Positions 55,002 through 63,473 of a stretch of 64,000 bases of DNA are shown here, piece by piece (positions within the stretch are counted from its first letter, which is position 1; each line of letters starts with the position of its first letter). The position numbers and the translations under genes were made by a program. The notes beneath the pieces were generated by a model. That model had not been told where the DNA came from and did no database searches. It saw nothing but the letters and a program-made list of their open reading frames with translations. The stretch lies in NCBI RefSeq assembly GCF_022458895.1, contig NZ_JAINFL010000013.1, positions 1-64,000 of the forward strand. Reading direction: 5' to 3'. The stretch comes from Roseihalotalea indica (lineage in GTDB: Bacteria > Bacteroidota > Bacteroidia > Cytophagales > Cyclobacteriaceae).

Positions 55002-55650
55002 TCACTGTGGTGAAATTATATTTTTAGCATGCTTTCAACTTCCCTTACCATCTGATTCACATAGCCCCATACGTTATCATACCAGCTCATGACCTTTACC
55101 AGGTTGCCATCAGTCACCTGGATCATAGGAAGATCAACAATGGAAGTCTGCGGGTTCCAGGACAATATCTGAAGAAACGCGTGGATCTTCAGTGACGCCC
55201 AAAGTGCCCTGGTACCTATCGCTCCCGGCTTCTTCTTTGAAAATGCTTTTCACTTCTTCTTCTGATGTCTCCCGGGCAGTCACAAAATTGATGTCGGAGC
55301 CTACCGGTATAGGACCGCGTATGGCAGCGCCGCTAAACCTGCCTTTTAGTTCCGGAGTGCTTGCATAGTAGCCTGAATGGCTCCGGTAGAGGTGGGTACG
55401 AAGTTAGCCGCTGCTGCCCGGCCTCTGCGCATTTTTTTATTCGGCACATCCACTAGCCCTTGCGTAGAAGTATACGCATGTATGGTAGTCATATTGGCTT
55501 TCTTAATGCCGATTCTACGGACCACATGATTTCTACCACTGGTGTAATACAATTGGTGATGCAACTGGCGCAAGAGATAATTTCCACATTTTTCTGGTTG
55601 CGGTTTACGCCGTGTACTACGGTAGAAATATCTTCGTCTATGGAAGGAGA
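55002..55650 (-). pseudogene. Glyceraldehyde-3-phosphate dehydrogenase, multiply frameshifted
   Basis: Read on the minus strand, four blocks of GAPDH follow each other in different frames: [12 protein letters not shown] with the catalytic Cys in [28 protein letters not shown] with [30 protein letters not shown] with INFVTARETSEEE; and VDLPMIQVTDGNLV with MSWYDNVWGYVNQM. At least three frame changes interrupt it, and the NAD-binding N-terminus is missing. It is a dead copy. Confidence 0.9.
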
Positions 55651-56069
55651 TTATATTTTGTCAACTTTTGCTAATTTCTATGAATTACTTTAATCCTATG
55701 CCTAGCATTTAGAACCTTGCCGTTCATCGGGATAATATCAGATATTTCAACCCATGTAGGCATTCTTCCGTACAAGGTTGGATATAACAACTGAATCCAA
55801 AACTTTTGGTATTCACTGAGCTATCATTTTTTCGTCCCGTCGCAGCCACTCTATATTTTCTTAAAGTACTAACGCCAACTGGGAAATCTTAGCCTTAATA
55901 AACACGCAGCCAATGAACGTACTGTTGACATTATCGCTCAACTTGACTCTGATGATTTATTGAGTTTAAACGTTATTTCAAAATGATAGTGGGTGTTGGC
56001 TCCCGGACCCGCAACCAAACAAAAATCACCTGATGTCTTTGTTGAAGCAAGAAATTAAAAGAAAGCATT
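55651..56069. other. Gene-free stretch between GAPDH and bestrophin-like remnants
   Basis: This is about 420 AT-rich bases with no gene I can support. Short open frames lack recognisable similarity. The flanking decayed genes suggest that the region arose by repeated deletion and insertion. Confidence 0.4.
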
Positions 56070-56446
56070 TTAACGATTATCTTTCATAAGATCTGCTATT
56101 TCCTTTTCTCTAAGCAGTTCAATCGAGTTTGCCTCGATATCTTTCACTGTTTTCTCAATATTAAAAAAGTTCAGTTTTTCATCAAAAGGATTAAGAAGTG
56201 CTTTTCCAAAGCTTTGTAAGGTTAGAAATATACAGCCGATGAATATTCCCACTAGCACTGACCATTCTTGCAATGGCTCCAATGTACTTATCGTTACTAG
56301 GACGATGAGCAGCCAAATGTATATTCTTTCTTCAAAATAAAATTCCTTAGGAAGCGTGTTAGCATTATACTCAAAGGTGTCCAGGGTGTTGATAAATTCT
56401 ATTACTTTATTAAAGAATATTACGGTTGGTTTTGTATGGGAATGCC
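56070..56446 (-). pseudogene. Bestrophin-like channel, C-terminal remnant
   Basis: The minus-strand frame reads NANTLPKEFYFEERIYIW, two hydrophobic stretches, then the bestrophin-like LQSFGKALLNPFDEK and KTVKDIEANSIELL at the end. It runs upstream without a start codon to just short of the sigma factor stop. The N-terminal membrane part is missing, so it cannot form a channel. A short independent membrane protein is a less likely reading. Confidence 0.6.
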
Positions 56447-56448
56447 AG

Positions 56449-57027
56449 TCAATTATTAGTCAAAATAGTAGACAGGAATAGATTTAATACAGCTAGGTTT
56501 GTATCTGTGCGAAGCATCTGAATTGCTCTGCCCATGAGTTCGTAGACCGCTTTCACCTGAACGGACATGATGTCGGCTATCTCTTGGTAAGAAAGTTGAT
56601 TATAAAATCGTAGATAGATAACTTCTTTTTGCTTGTCACTCAGTTTAGTGAACGCGTGAGCAAGATAGGCAAACTTTTCTGCAGTAGATCTTTCACAGAA
56701 AGTGAGGTCAAAACTATGGGGGTGTATAGATATTTCCAGAGTGCGCAGAAATGGCTCTTTTTGCTTCCCAACTAGCTTCTTAACAAGTGCTCTTTTCAAA
56801 GAAACTATCAAATAAGATTTGACAGTATAAACTTCTTTCATTTGGGTCCTCTTCTCCCATAAGTTAGAGAAAAGATCCTGAATGCAGTCTTCTACCAATG
56901 CAGTATCCTGGGTCATCCGTAGACCGTAATCATACAGAATATTCACATGCTGATAATAAATTTGCTCAAAAGCAATTATGTTTCCTTTCCGGTACAAATG
57001 CCATAGTTGATTCGTTGGTGAAGGCAT
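56449..57027 (-). CDS. ECF-type RNA polymerase sigma factor
   Basis: This is a 192-residue sigma-70 family member. Region 2 is visible as AFEQIYYQHVNILYDYGLRMTQ with VEDCIQDLFSNLWEKR, and region 4 as LSDKQKEVIYLRFYNQLSYQEIADIM with AVYELMGRAIQML. No anti-sigma (FecR) or SusC gene is next to it, so it is an orphan whose target is not evident. It lies downstream of the uronate operon on the same strand, with about 90 bases between them. Confidence 0.9.
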   Translation of the reverse strand: MPSPTNQLWHLYRKGNIIAFEQIYYQHVNILYDYGLRMTQDTALVEDCIQDLFSNLWEKRTQMKEVYTVKSYLIVSLKRALVKKLVGKQKEPFLRTLEISIHPHSFDLTFCERSTAEKFAYLAHAFTKLSDKQKEVIYLRFYNQLSYQEIADIMSVQVKAVYELMGRAIQMLRTDTNLAVLNLFLSTILTNN

Positions 57028-57117
57028 ATGAATAATATTATAGGTTGCTAAATGGATGGTGAACGATTCGGTTTGGTAGGCACCTGATAGTTAAAATGAG
57101 GTGATAATTTATTGGTT

Positions 57118-58356
57118 CTAATTAAAGATATCCATTAGCCCATTGATCATTATGATAATCGAGAATGCGAGGGCAGCTAGCATGATGATGTTGGTCAAGA
57201 TTCGATTCTTGGGTAAACCAGCATTTCTTCGATTCCAAAGAATGAAGAAGCTGATGACCACCAGTGGCAGCGCAAAGACATTAAATACCTGCGTAAAAAT
57301 CTGACCCTGAATTGGATTGAACTCAAAAAGTGGCACACTGAGTGCCAGAGCGCTTGCTACTCCGGTAATCAACTTGAACCGACTTGAAGTAACATCCAGT
57401 TCTCCTGAATTATAATCGCCTAACATTAACGGAACAATCATCAGACAGGGGAAGATGGAAGAGAGTCCCGCGCTTAATGTTCCTGCAAAGAAAATACTGA
57501 CGGCAAACTTCCCTACCGAAGGCTCTAAAGCCCCCGACATATCGAGTACATGGTTTATTTCGCTTCCTTTTCCATACAAACTGCCACTGGCAACAGCCAT
57601 AATTGACCCACTAATGGTGAATATTAAAAGGGCGGCGATGATTGAATCGTTTTTTTGTACCTGTAAATCCTCCATCGTCCAACCTTTTCCCTGAATGAAC
57701 AGCGGGCGAGATAAGAAAGTAGCCGCGGCCATGGTCGTCCCGACAAATGCGGCAATGAGTACTCCGGCTCCTTCTACTTCAGGAATCTTAGGAATCAACC
57801 CCCTGATTATTTCCGAGGGTAGCGGAAATACAAAAAGAAGTGTAAAAACAAATGACAATCCCATCAGGGAGACGAAGAGAGCAAGTACTTTTTCAAACAA
57901 TGAATAATTCCCCTTAATCAACAGATAGTAAAAGACGCCAATGATCAGGACGGCCAGCCCAAGGACTACCCAATATTTTTGGGTTTCTAATCCCGGGAAG
58001 TTAATCACCAGGATCTCAAAGATCACATTAGAAGTAATGCCTAAGATACCAATCAGTGAATTCCACTGGCCGATGCCTACGGTGACAATAATGGCGATGG
58101 CTAAGAGTTTACCCCAAGGCAAATGTTTTCTAATCGCGAAGAGTGCAGTTTCGCTGGTAATCAGGTAATAGCTACCGGAAACGTAAATTAAGACTCCAGA
58201 AAATAGGCAACTGAAGAAAAGCACCCATAGCAAATCCATTCCAAAGTTGTTGCCCGCCAGAATCATAGATGTAACACTTCCGGTACCGATGGTATAGCCA
58301 ATGGCAAAAATGCCCGGACCGAAGGATAACAGGATATTTATTAGCTTTTTCACCAA
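57118..58356 (-). CDS. Nramp-fold transporter lacking the canonical metal site
   Basis: This is a 412-residue inner-membrane protein of about 11 spans with the Nramp start FGPGIFAIGYTIGTGSVTSM. The TM1 motif DPGN, which supplies the metal-binding Asp and Asn, is replaced by GTGS (24-27). In TM6 the usual MPHN reads MAAA (GTTMAAATFL, 206-215). It is thus unlikely to be a standard manganese/iron carrier. It is the last gene of the uronate operon, 54 bases after the aldolase, and could import a uronate or another pathway solute (inference). Confidence 0.75.
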   Translation of the reverse strand: MVKKLINILLSFGPGIFAIGYTIGTGSVTSMILAGNNFGMDLLWVLFFSCLFSGVLIYVSGSYYLITSETALFAIRKHLPWGKLLAIAIIVTVGIGQWNSLIGILGITSNVIFEILVINFPGLETQKYWVVLGLAVLIIGVFYYLLIKGNYSLFEKVLALFVSLMGLSFVFTLLFVFPLPSEIIRGLIPKIPEVEGAGVLIAAFVGTTMAAATFLSRPLFIQGKGWTMEDLQVQKNDSIIAALLIFTISGSIMAVASGSLYGKGSEINHVLDMSGALEPSVGKFAVSIFFAGTLSAGLSSIFPCLMIVPLMLGDYNSGELDVTSSRFKLITGVASALALSVPLFEFNPIQGQIFTQVFNVFALPLVVISFFILWNRRNAGLPKNRILTNIIMLAALAFSIIIMINGLMDIFN

Positions 58357-58410
58357 ATTTCTTTATTCGTGCAACCATTGTTTTCTCTATCTGCCATCTT
58401 TAGGGTATCG

Positions 58411-59082
58411 TCAGGATCGATATTTTTTTGCCAAAGCCACTGCTTGGGAAACTTTATCCGTAAGCTCGGAGTAGTTGTTTTCCGCCAGAATTTCTTTGGT
58501 GATAAGTTGCGAACCCATTCCCACGCAATGAGCACCGGCTTCAAACCAGGCTTTCAGGTTAGCTTCCTCTGGAGTGACCCCGCCGGTAGGCATAATACTG
58601 GTCCAGGGACAAGGCCCCTTGACGGCTTTGATAAAACTGGGGCCTCCAACCTGTGAACCGGGAAATATCTTTACTACTTCGGCACCGAGTTCTTCGGCAT
58701 AAGAAATCTCACTCAAAGAACCACAGCCGGGAGACCAGGCAACTTTCCTTCGGTTACACACCCTTGCCATGTCTGGATTTAGTATGGGGGATACAATAAA
58801 GTTGGCTCCCAGTTGCAAATAAAGTGAAGTAGTGCCGCCATCTACTACTGAGCCTACTCCCATAATCATTTTGGGGAGGGCTTCAATCACGTAGCAATTT
58901 AGTTCCCGAAAAACTTCGTGCGCAAAATCACCACGATTGGTAAATTCAAATACTCTCACTCCGCCTTCATAACACGCCCTGGCCACCTTCTTGCATACTT
59001 CTAAGTCTTTGTGGTAGAAAACCGGTACGATCCCCGTTTCTCGCATTTGTAATGCGACCTCTATTCTCGTAAATTTTGCCAT
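58411..59082 (-). CDS. kdgA: KDPG aldolase (2-keto-3-deoxy-6-phosphogluconate aldolase)
   Basis: This is a 223-residue trimeric class I aldolase. Glu46 in VFEFTNRG and the Schiff-base Lys138 in EVVKIFPGSQ are present, with GVGSVVDG, SPGCGSLSE and MPTGGVTPE. It cleaves 2-keto-3-deoxy-6-phosphogluconate into pyruvate and glyceraldehyde-3-phosphate, the last step of the uronate route. It follows the kinase by 13 bases. Confidence 0.92.
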   Translation of the reverse strand: MAKFTRIEVALQMRETGIVPVFYHKDLEVCKKVARACYEGGVRVFEFTNRGDFAHEVFRELNCYVIEALPKMIMGVGSVVDGGTTSLYLQLGANFIVSPILNPDMARVCNRRKVAWSPGCGSLSEISYAEELGAEVVKIFPGSQVGGPSFIKAVKGPCPWTSIMPTGGVTPEEANLKAWFEAGAHCVGMGSQLITKEILAENNYSELTDKVSQAVALAKKYRS

Positions 59083-59095
59083 GAATTATATGATT

Positions 59096-60112
59096 TTATC
59101 TTTTAATTTTTCCGGTTGTATTACCGCTCATTAACTCCTGAACATCCTCGAGAGAAATGATATTGGCATCACCCTCTACCGTGTGCTTCAGTGCGCAAGC
59201 GGCCGTGGCGAAGGCTAGGGCTTCTTCATCTTTTTGGTATTGCAGCAATCCATAAATAACCCCTGCTGCATACGCATCGCCGGTGCCTACCCGGTCAACG
59301 ATGTGCGTAACATTCAGCTTTTTTGCCTCGATGAAGCGTTTCCCATTCCATACTTTACCCTGAATCCGGTTATGCGAAGCACTAAGCATTTCTCGTTCCT
59401 TATCAAAAATCTTCTTGACTCCCGCGCACACTTCGGTGAGCTGAATCGCTGCGTTTATAAATTTTTCCTGCTCATCTCCTTCGGTATCAAAGCCAAAGAT
59501 CTCGCAGATATCTCTACTGCCGCCAATCACCACATCGCAGCCAGCAATCAACTCAGGCATTACTTCCTGCTGTTTTTTACCGTAATTCCACAGGTTTTTT
59601 CGGGAGTTGATATCCGCCGATACCATAATTCCTTTGCTTCTGGCTACTTGTATCGCCTCTTTGCAGCACTCAGCCGCTCCTATCGAAATAGCCGGAGTGA
59701 TACCGGTCCAATGAAACCAATCAGCCTCCTGGAATATGTTTTCCCAATCGAACATCGTAGGTTCGGCTTTGGCAAATGAGGAATTTTCTCTTTCGTAAAT
59801 CACTTTGCTGGAACGATGTACCGCCCCCTTCTCCAGAAAGTACTTGCCCATTACATCCCCTCCGTACTGGATTCTGGATGTGTCTACCCAATGGTGCCGC
59901 AAAAACTGAGTGGCAGCTCGGCCAATCAGGTTATCGGGAAAACGGGTAACGTGCACGGCATCCATACCCAGGTATGCTAATGAAATAGCGACGTTTGCTT
60001 CCCCGCCACCGTAGGCCAGATCGAGGCTCGTTGCCTGAGAAAATTTGGCATGCCCCGGTGGCGACAGGCGCATCATTACCTCGCCGAAGGTTACAATTCT
60101 TTTCATATCCAA
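59096..60112 (-). CDS. 2-keto-3-deoxygluconate-type sugar kinase (PfkB family), first copy
   Basis: This is a 338-residue PfkB/ribokinase-family kinase. The N-terminal GEVMMRLSPPGHAKFSQA and YGGGEANVAISLAYLG are typical of KDG kinases, and the anion hole and catalytic Asp lie in VDRVGTGDAYAAGVIYGLL. WFHWTGITPAIS is also characteristic. It phosphorylates 2-keto-3-deoxygluconate to the substrate of the adjacent aldolase. Its start overlaps the end of the phosphofructokinase gene by 10 bases. Confidence 0.88.
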   Translation of the reverse strand: MDMKRIVTFGEVMMRLSPPGHAKFSQATSLDLAYGGGEANVAISLAYLGMDAVHVTRFPDNLIGRAATQFLRHHWVDTSRIQYGGDVMGKYFLEKGAVHRSSKVIYERENSSFAKAEPTMFDWENIFQEADWFHWTGITPAISIGAAECCKEAIQVARSKGIMVSADINSRKNLWNYGKKQQEVMPELIAGCDVVIGGSRDICEIFGFDTEGDEQEKFINAAIQLTEVCAGVKKIFDKEREMLSASHNRIQGKVWNGKRFIEAKKLNVTHIVDRVGTGDAYAAGVIYGLLQYQKDEEALAFATAACALKHTVEGDANIISLEDVQELMSGNTTGKIKR

Positions 60113-61320
60113 TTCAGTAGCTTGTTGAAGTCATACGCCTCGGGCTCGGGAAGATAAGCTGAGGCCTTTTCGTAATCTGCTTCTAGGATGTAGTGCATAT
60201 TCTGAAAGCACAGCTTCGCTATTTCGGAGTCGATATCCACTAACCGAGGGGGAATCTTACCATCTTTGTTTTCAAACTCAGATAAGTAAAGTGGGGTAAT
60301 GTCGCCACGAGAATTGGCGCTCACAATACAGCCGCTTTTTCCTTCATCGTAAAGCTTTTTAACCCCAATACCCAAAAGAGTGCAGAGCGTAAGGTCAAAT
60401 CCTATGGGGCGGCAGCAGCGTAGTTCATATCCTAGTTCTACCGGGCGACTCTTAAGCCGAATGCCTAGCCTTTTCAGCTCCTTTTGCAGTAGAAGATTAA
60501 AGATATGCGACTTGCTAACATTGCCCAGTTCCGGATGTCCGTGAGCATCATACGTAAACTCAACACCTGACTTTCGCAGCTCCTCATTGTCAAGGATATG
60601 AAATACCCCTTCACTCACCAATGCTACCCCGTACTCAACTCCCAATAGCTTGCGCTTCACGATTGAGGAAATAATGAGATTGATGATTTTATTCAGCGTT
60701 GGTGTAGTTTTATTGAACATTTCGGGAATGATCATCATGGGGAAGTGGCAACCGGTAGCGATACCAAACGCCAGGTGACCCGCAGTTCGGCCCATGGTGG
60801 TAACGACAAACCAGTTGCGGCTGGTGCGGGCATCCTCGTAGATGGTGTTACCGATGCGTACGCCCTCGTCTTTTGCCGAGTGAAACCCGAAAGTAGGGTT
60901 ACGGTCGGGTAGGGGCAGGTCGTTGTCGATGGTTTTGGGGACGTGGATGTTGGCGATGATAATATTCTTGCTCGCCAAAAATTTTGTAACACGATTAGCA
61001 GTAGAAGCCGTATCATCCCCACCAATGGTCACTAATAGCTGTATGTTTTCTTTGGAAAAGATTCGGGTATTAAAATCTTCGTCTTTAGGTTTGAAGCGGC
61101 TCATGATCAGGGTAGATCCTCCTCGGCTGAAAATGCGATCCGCATGATCAAAGTCAAATTCTTTCACATCGGGGTCTTCGGAAAATAGTCCTTGGTACCC
61201 TTCGTGGATTCCCAGGACCCGGTAACCGTCTTTTAGAAATATTTTGGCTACGGTGCTTATTACGGTATTAATACCTGGGGCTGGCCCACCACCACATATA
61301 ATTGCTACGGCTGGTTTCAT
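60103..61320 (-). CDS. Phosphofructokinase, predicted pyrophosphate-dependent
   Basis: This is a 405-residue group A phosphofructokinase. In place of the ATP-type GGDG it has GGDD (Asp103), and in place of PGTIDND it has PKTIDND (Lys129). These two substitutions are the known marks of pyrophosphate use. PEMF and the catalytic Asp region IDND are retained. It would interconvert fructose-6-phosphate and fructose-1,6-bisphosphate reversibly with pyrophosphate, linking triose from KDG cleavage to gluconeogenesis. It is coupled to the KDG kinase gene. Confidence 0.85.
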   Translation of the reverse strand: MKPAVAIICGGGPAPGINTVISTVAKIFLKDGYRVLGIHEGYQGLFSEDPDVKEFDFDHADRIFSRGGSTLIMSRFKPKDEDFNTRIFSKENIQLLVTIGGDDTASTANRVTKFLASKNIIIANIHVPKTIDNDLPLPDRNPTFGFHSAKDEGVRIGNTIYEDARTSRNWFVVTTMGRTAGHLAFGIATGCHFPMMIIPEMFNKTTPTLNKIINLIISSIVKRKLLGVEYGVALVSEGVFHILDNEELRKSGVEFTYDAHGHPELGNVSKSHIFNLLLQKELKRLGIRLKSRPVELGYELRCCRPIGFDLTLCTLLGIGVKKLYDEGKSGCIVSANSRGDITPLYLSEFENKDGKIPPRLVDIDSEIAKLCFQNMHYILEADYEKASAYLPEPEAYDFNKLLNWI

Positions 61321-61442
61321 TAGGTTGTCTTTTGTGATTGCTTATGTGCGTTTAAAGCAGTTCTATATGTATTGAGAAGAACGAGGACACTAGCTTCTGA
61401 CTGCTGGCACAAGTCAGGAAGTACAATATCCTCCCTCAAATA

Positions 61443-62480
61443 TTATCGCGACACTCTGCCCGAGGCATCACCGGACATCAGCTTTTCTACTTCTTCTACC
61501 TTTACCAGGTTCGCATCACCCTTAATGGTGTGCTTTAGGCAGGAGGCCGCTACGGCAAAATTCAGCGCGTTTTGATCATCATCCGGATATTTCAGTAATC
61601 CGTAGATTAATCCACCCATAAATGAATCTCCGCCGCCTACCCGATCTACGATGTGAGTAATCTGGTACGTAGGCGACTCAAATAAGGTAGTGCCGTTATA
61701 CAAAACCCCCGCCCAGCTATTGTGACTGGCACTGATAGAACCCCTGAGAGTGGTGATTACTTTTTTCGCTCTCGGAAATTTTTCCATCATCTGCTTGCAA
61801 ACTGACTCAAAAGCAAGGCCACTGACTGAGTCACCCTGGGTTACGTCTACACCCTGAGGATGGATTCCAAAATGCTTTTCGGCATCTTCTTCATTTCCTA
61901 GGATAATATCGCAATATTCAACCAGCGGGGTCATGATTGCTTCCGGTTCTACGCCATATTTCCATAGCTTCTTGCGGTAGTTGAGGTCAGTAGAAATAGT
62001 AATGCCAAGCTGGCTGGCCGCCTTTACTGCCTCGAGGCAAACATCCGCCGCTCCCTGAGAAATAGCCGGGGTGATGCCGGTCCAGTGAAACCACTGGGCG
62101 TCATTGAAAACCTCTTCCCAATCGATCATTCCTTGTTCTATTTCTGCTATGGCTGAATGAGCTCGGTCATAGACTACTTTGCTACCTCGGGAAACCGCAC
62201 CGGTTTCCAGAAAATAGATGCCTAAACGTTCGCCTCCCCAAATAATATGACTGGTTCCTACTCCTCTTTTCCTCATTTCCATGAGAGCACACTCTCCGAT
62301 ATCGTTAGCAGGAAGTCGGGTGACAAAGTCTACCGGAATTCCGTAATTGGCTAATGAAACAGCTACGTTGGATTCGCCTCCGCCGTATACCACATCAAAT
62401 GAGGCGGCCTGAGAAAAGCGTAGAAATTCTGGCGGAGCCAGTCGAAGCATAATCTCTCCAAAGGTTACTACTTTTTTCAT
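61443..62480 (-). CDS. 2-keto-3-deoxygluconate-type sugar kinase (PfkB family), second copy
   Basis: This is a 345-residue paralog of the first kinase, with GEIMLRLAPPEFLRFSQAASF, VVYGGGESNVAVSLANYG, FHWTGITPAISQGAAD and the catalytic VDRVGGGDSFMGGLIYGLL. GTGD is replaced by GGGD, which keeps the Asp. The two kinases share the same plan throughout and look like a duplication with some divergence; one may act on another keto-deoxy sugar acid. It stands alone between two gaps of 122 and 219 bases within the cluster. Confidence 0.87.
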   Translation of the reverse strand: MKKVVTFGEIMLRLAPPEFLRFSQAASFDVVYGGGESNVAVSLANYGIPVDFVTRLPANDIGECALMEMRKRGVGTSHIIWGGERLGIYFLETGAVSRGSKVVYDRAHSAIAEIEQGMIDWEEVFNDAQWFHWTGITPAISQGAADVCLEAVKAASQLGITISTDLNYRKKLWKYGVEPEAIMTPLVEYCDIILGNEEDAEKHFGIHPQGVDVTQGDSVSGLAFESVCKQMMEKFPRAKKVITTLRGSISASHNSWAGVLYNGTTLFESPTYQITHIVDRVGGGDSFMGGLIYGLLKYPDDDQNALNFAVAASCLKHTIKGDANLVKVEEVEKLMSGDASGRVSR

Positions 62481-62699
62481 CTGATACTATTATAAATAGG
62501 TTTGGTCAATTATTAATTAATGTAATACACTTTCAATTTCTATTTTTCCGCCGCCAGAAATTGGCTTTTGGGACTGTAGCGTTTTAAACTTCAGTATTGC
62601 CATAGCCAGATTCGCTTTTCTGGGACTCAAGAAGGACTGCCGGACGTCTGACTGTCAAGCATCGGACAATGTGGCTAGTGGATAGAAAGCCTGATATTG

Positions 62700-63452
62700 T
62701 TAAGAGAATGCTAATCCCCCGTTTATATCTACGCTTGCTCCCGCCATAAACGACGACTGGTCACTAGCCAGATAGACTACTAAGTCCGCTACTTCCTCTG
62801 GCTGACCTTCTCGTTTAAGTGGGGTTTTGTCAGCTACTGTCTTTCTTACTTCATCTTTCGTGAAATCATCGTGAAATTTTGTAGCGATCATGCCTGGACA
62901 AACCGCATTTACCCGGACTCCCTGAGGGCCAAATTCTTTAGCCCAGTTGCGCGTCAATGTCATTACCGCACCTTTAGAAGCGGCATAAAGGGCTGAACCC
63001 GGGCCACCGCCATCTCGCCCGGCCTGCGATGCCACATTGACAATAGATGCGCCTTTCACCATAAGAGGCTTAAATGCTTTGGTGACAAACACTGTTCCCT
63101 TGAAGTTTACGTCCATTACCAGATTGTAAAACGGCTCATCAATTTCCTCAATCGTTTTTCTGGCAAAAAGACCTCCTGCATTATTTACCAGGATATCCAC
63201 TTTATTACCAAATGCTTCTTTGGTTTTAGCAAGCAGGTTTTCAATATCTTCCTGCTTGGTTACATCCGCATATACAGCTAGGGCTTCTCCACCTTCGGCA
63301 GTAATGGCGGCAACAGTCTCCTGACTGTCCTTTTCACTGCCAAAATAATTAACTACGACCTTGGCTCCTTCCTGGGCTAACTTGATACAGATTGCCCGCC
63401 CAATATCACGGGCTCCGCCGGTAACCACCGCTACTTTACCTTTAAGTTTCAT
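62700..63452 (-). CDS. SDR-family reductase, probable unsaturated-uronate (DEH) reductase
   Basis: This is a 250-residue short-chain dehydrogenase. It has the NAD(P) motif TGGARDIGRAI, NNAG at LVNNAGGLFARK, catalytic Ser in NVASQAGRDGGGPGSA and YAASK for Tyr and Lys. The GGARDIGRA and SQAGRDGGGPG segments resemble SDRs from alginate clusters that reduce 4-deoxy-erythro-5-hexoseulose uronate to 2-keto-3-deoxygluconate. Given the neighbouring KDG kinases and aldolase, this assignment is likely but inferred. Confidence 0.82.
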   Translation of the reverse strand: MKLKGKVAVVTGGARDIGRAICIKLAQEGAKVVVNYFGSEKDSQETVAAITAEGGEALAVYADVTKQEDIENLLAKTKEAFGNKVDILVNNAGGLFARKTIEEIDEPFYNLVMDVNFKGTVFVTKAFKPLMVKGASIVNVASQAGRDGGGPGSALYAASKGAVMTLTRNWAKEFGPQGVRVNAVCPGMIATKFHDDFTKDEVRKTVADKTPLKREGQPEEVADLVVYLASDQSSFMAGASVDINGGLAFS

Positions 63453-63473
63453 TTTATCTTGTTTTGATAGTTA

